Below, one piece after another: positions 63,094-64,000 of a stretch of 64,000 nt of DNA. Positions within the stretch are counted from its first letter, which is position 1, and the number at the start of each line of letters is the position of its first letter. Under the pieces are notes generated by a model. The model did no database searches. It was not told where the DNA came from and saw only the letters and a program-made list of their open reading frames with translations. Position numbers and translations under genes: made by a program. The DNA comes from Ptychodera flava. Lineage: Eukaryota; Hemichordata; Enteropneusta; Ptychoderidae. Location of the stretch: the NCBI RefSeq assembly GCF_041260155.1, contig NC_091942.1, positions 13,765,501-13,829,500 of the forward strand, in the 5' to 3' direction.

Positions 63094-64000
63094 TTATTTT
63101 GTTTGATATAACAAGACTGGCATTTGTAACCAATGTTTTTTGAGACATCAAATTTACAGGAGATACCAACACATTACAAACATGGACCCAGCCTGGAGTC
63201 TTGAGTGCTCCGTGCATGGTCTCACATACACCAACTATATTGAGCAAATAGATGAGTCATGCATGCTTGTTACTTTACAATGGCATACAGCTTTCAAGGT
63301 TAAATAACCCCCAACCATTTCCTTGAAATATGCAACTTGTCTTAATGGATAAAATAAAAAAAAGAATAAGTATATATAAAGGTGAAAAACCATCCAGATA
63401 ATTACAATCTAGGGGAGACATGTTTATCAGAAGTGCAGTGTAAATGTCCATGGATTTATCCCATCGGGATATGCAGGGTATGACTGACAGCTTTCCTCTT
63501 CAATGGCCTCTTCAATTATGAAGGGCAAAGCGGATTGTAACGTGGCAAAGTTATACATCTTCAACCAACTTCCCTTATTTTTAGCTACCGGTTTATCAGT
63601 GTATTGAGTTGCTGTACACTGTAACTGTGATTTATATGTTTTGTCATTCTTGAAGCCCTACAAACGTGATAGCCACGTTACTCTAACTTATGAACCTTTT
63701 AAAATGTATTTAAACTGAGACTACAAATTTATTTGATTCGTGTATCTTATCGCAGAATTGAAAATTCAGGAGAAACTTCTTCTCTGAGTGGCATTTGCAA
63801 ATACATGTACCAAGGGCCATGTTTGTATGAATACCAATCAAGAAGGTGTATTGAATGGTAGCAATGTCATCCATTGTGTGTTTATGTGTATGGAAGACTT
63901 TCCTGGTTGTGTCAGGTTAACAAAGATGATGACACCCACATAGAAACCACACAGACCCTGGAGAGAGATGCTTTGCTGGTGCAATTTATGAGAAAATGTG
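61706..64000. other. upstream flank of the AROS homologue, no supported gene
   Basis: Promoter and 5' UTR of the AROS homologue should lie just right of 61705. I find no exon with domain support up to the window end. An ATC trinucleotide repeat lies at 63048-63090. Confidence 0.4.
63048..63090. repeat. (CAT)n microsatellite
   Basis: About 14 uninterrupted CAT/ATC trinucleotides. Confidence 0.95.

Overview
The window is animal nuclear DNA, AT-rich, with genes split by GT..AG introns, long introns, many microsatellites, and several retroelement and DNA-transposon families. The gene set (BUD31, a riboflavin transporter, a four-jointed kinase, an AROS/RPS19BP1 homologue and a lectin-metalloprotease) and the repeat types (a Ngaro-like tyrosine-recombinase retroelement, LINEs, many fold-back MITEs) fit a marine invertebrate deuterostome such as a hemichordate or lancelet. 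That placement is inference; no single sequence proves it.

Layout. 1-5490 is a block of retroelements: the 3' part of a Ngaro-like element, then a 5'-truncated LINE. Both lie on the 3' side of the two BUD31 exons seen here (minus strand, 5906-6028 and 8558-8651), so the missing BUD31 exons should lie left of the window. Head-to-head with BUD31 is a small plus-strand gene (9288-14308). It encodes an AT-hook-like, acidic-tailed protein and has two homologous alternative first exons. 14309-24851 has no gene I can support, but holds a TTAA MITE, an L1-like LINE remnant and copies of a dispersed repeat. An unrecognised, uninterrupted, highly charged 371-residue ORF lies at 24852-25967. 25968-31530 is repeat-rich non-coding DNA.

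Four minus-strand genes follow. SLC52A-type riboflavin transporter: two coding exons, 31531-34570. Four-jointed (FJX1-like) secretory-pathway kinase: five coding exons, 36867-41582. A 17-exon gene, 46707-56698, joins in phase to 1101 residues: signal peptide, propeptide with furin-like sites, ADAMTS/ADAM-type metalloprotease, disintegrin-like/Cys-rich region, C-type lectin domain and two pentraxin-like domains. RPS19BP1/AROS homologue: four coding exons, 58137-61705. A nest of DNA-transposon-like repeats fills 42886-45813 between the kinase and the lectin-metalloprotease.

The genes do not form one pathway. The strongest candidate for something undescribed is the 46707-56698 gene. It puts an ADAMTS-like protease without thrombospondin repeats on the same chain as three predicted ligand-recognition domains, and its active-site consensus is altered. 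Second is the duplicated, alternative first-exon design of the 9288-14308 gene. I made all exon models by eye from reading frame, splice consensus and phase; none has transcript support here.
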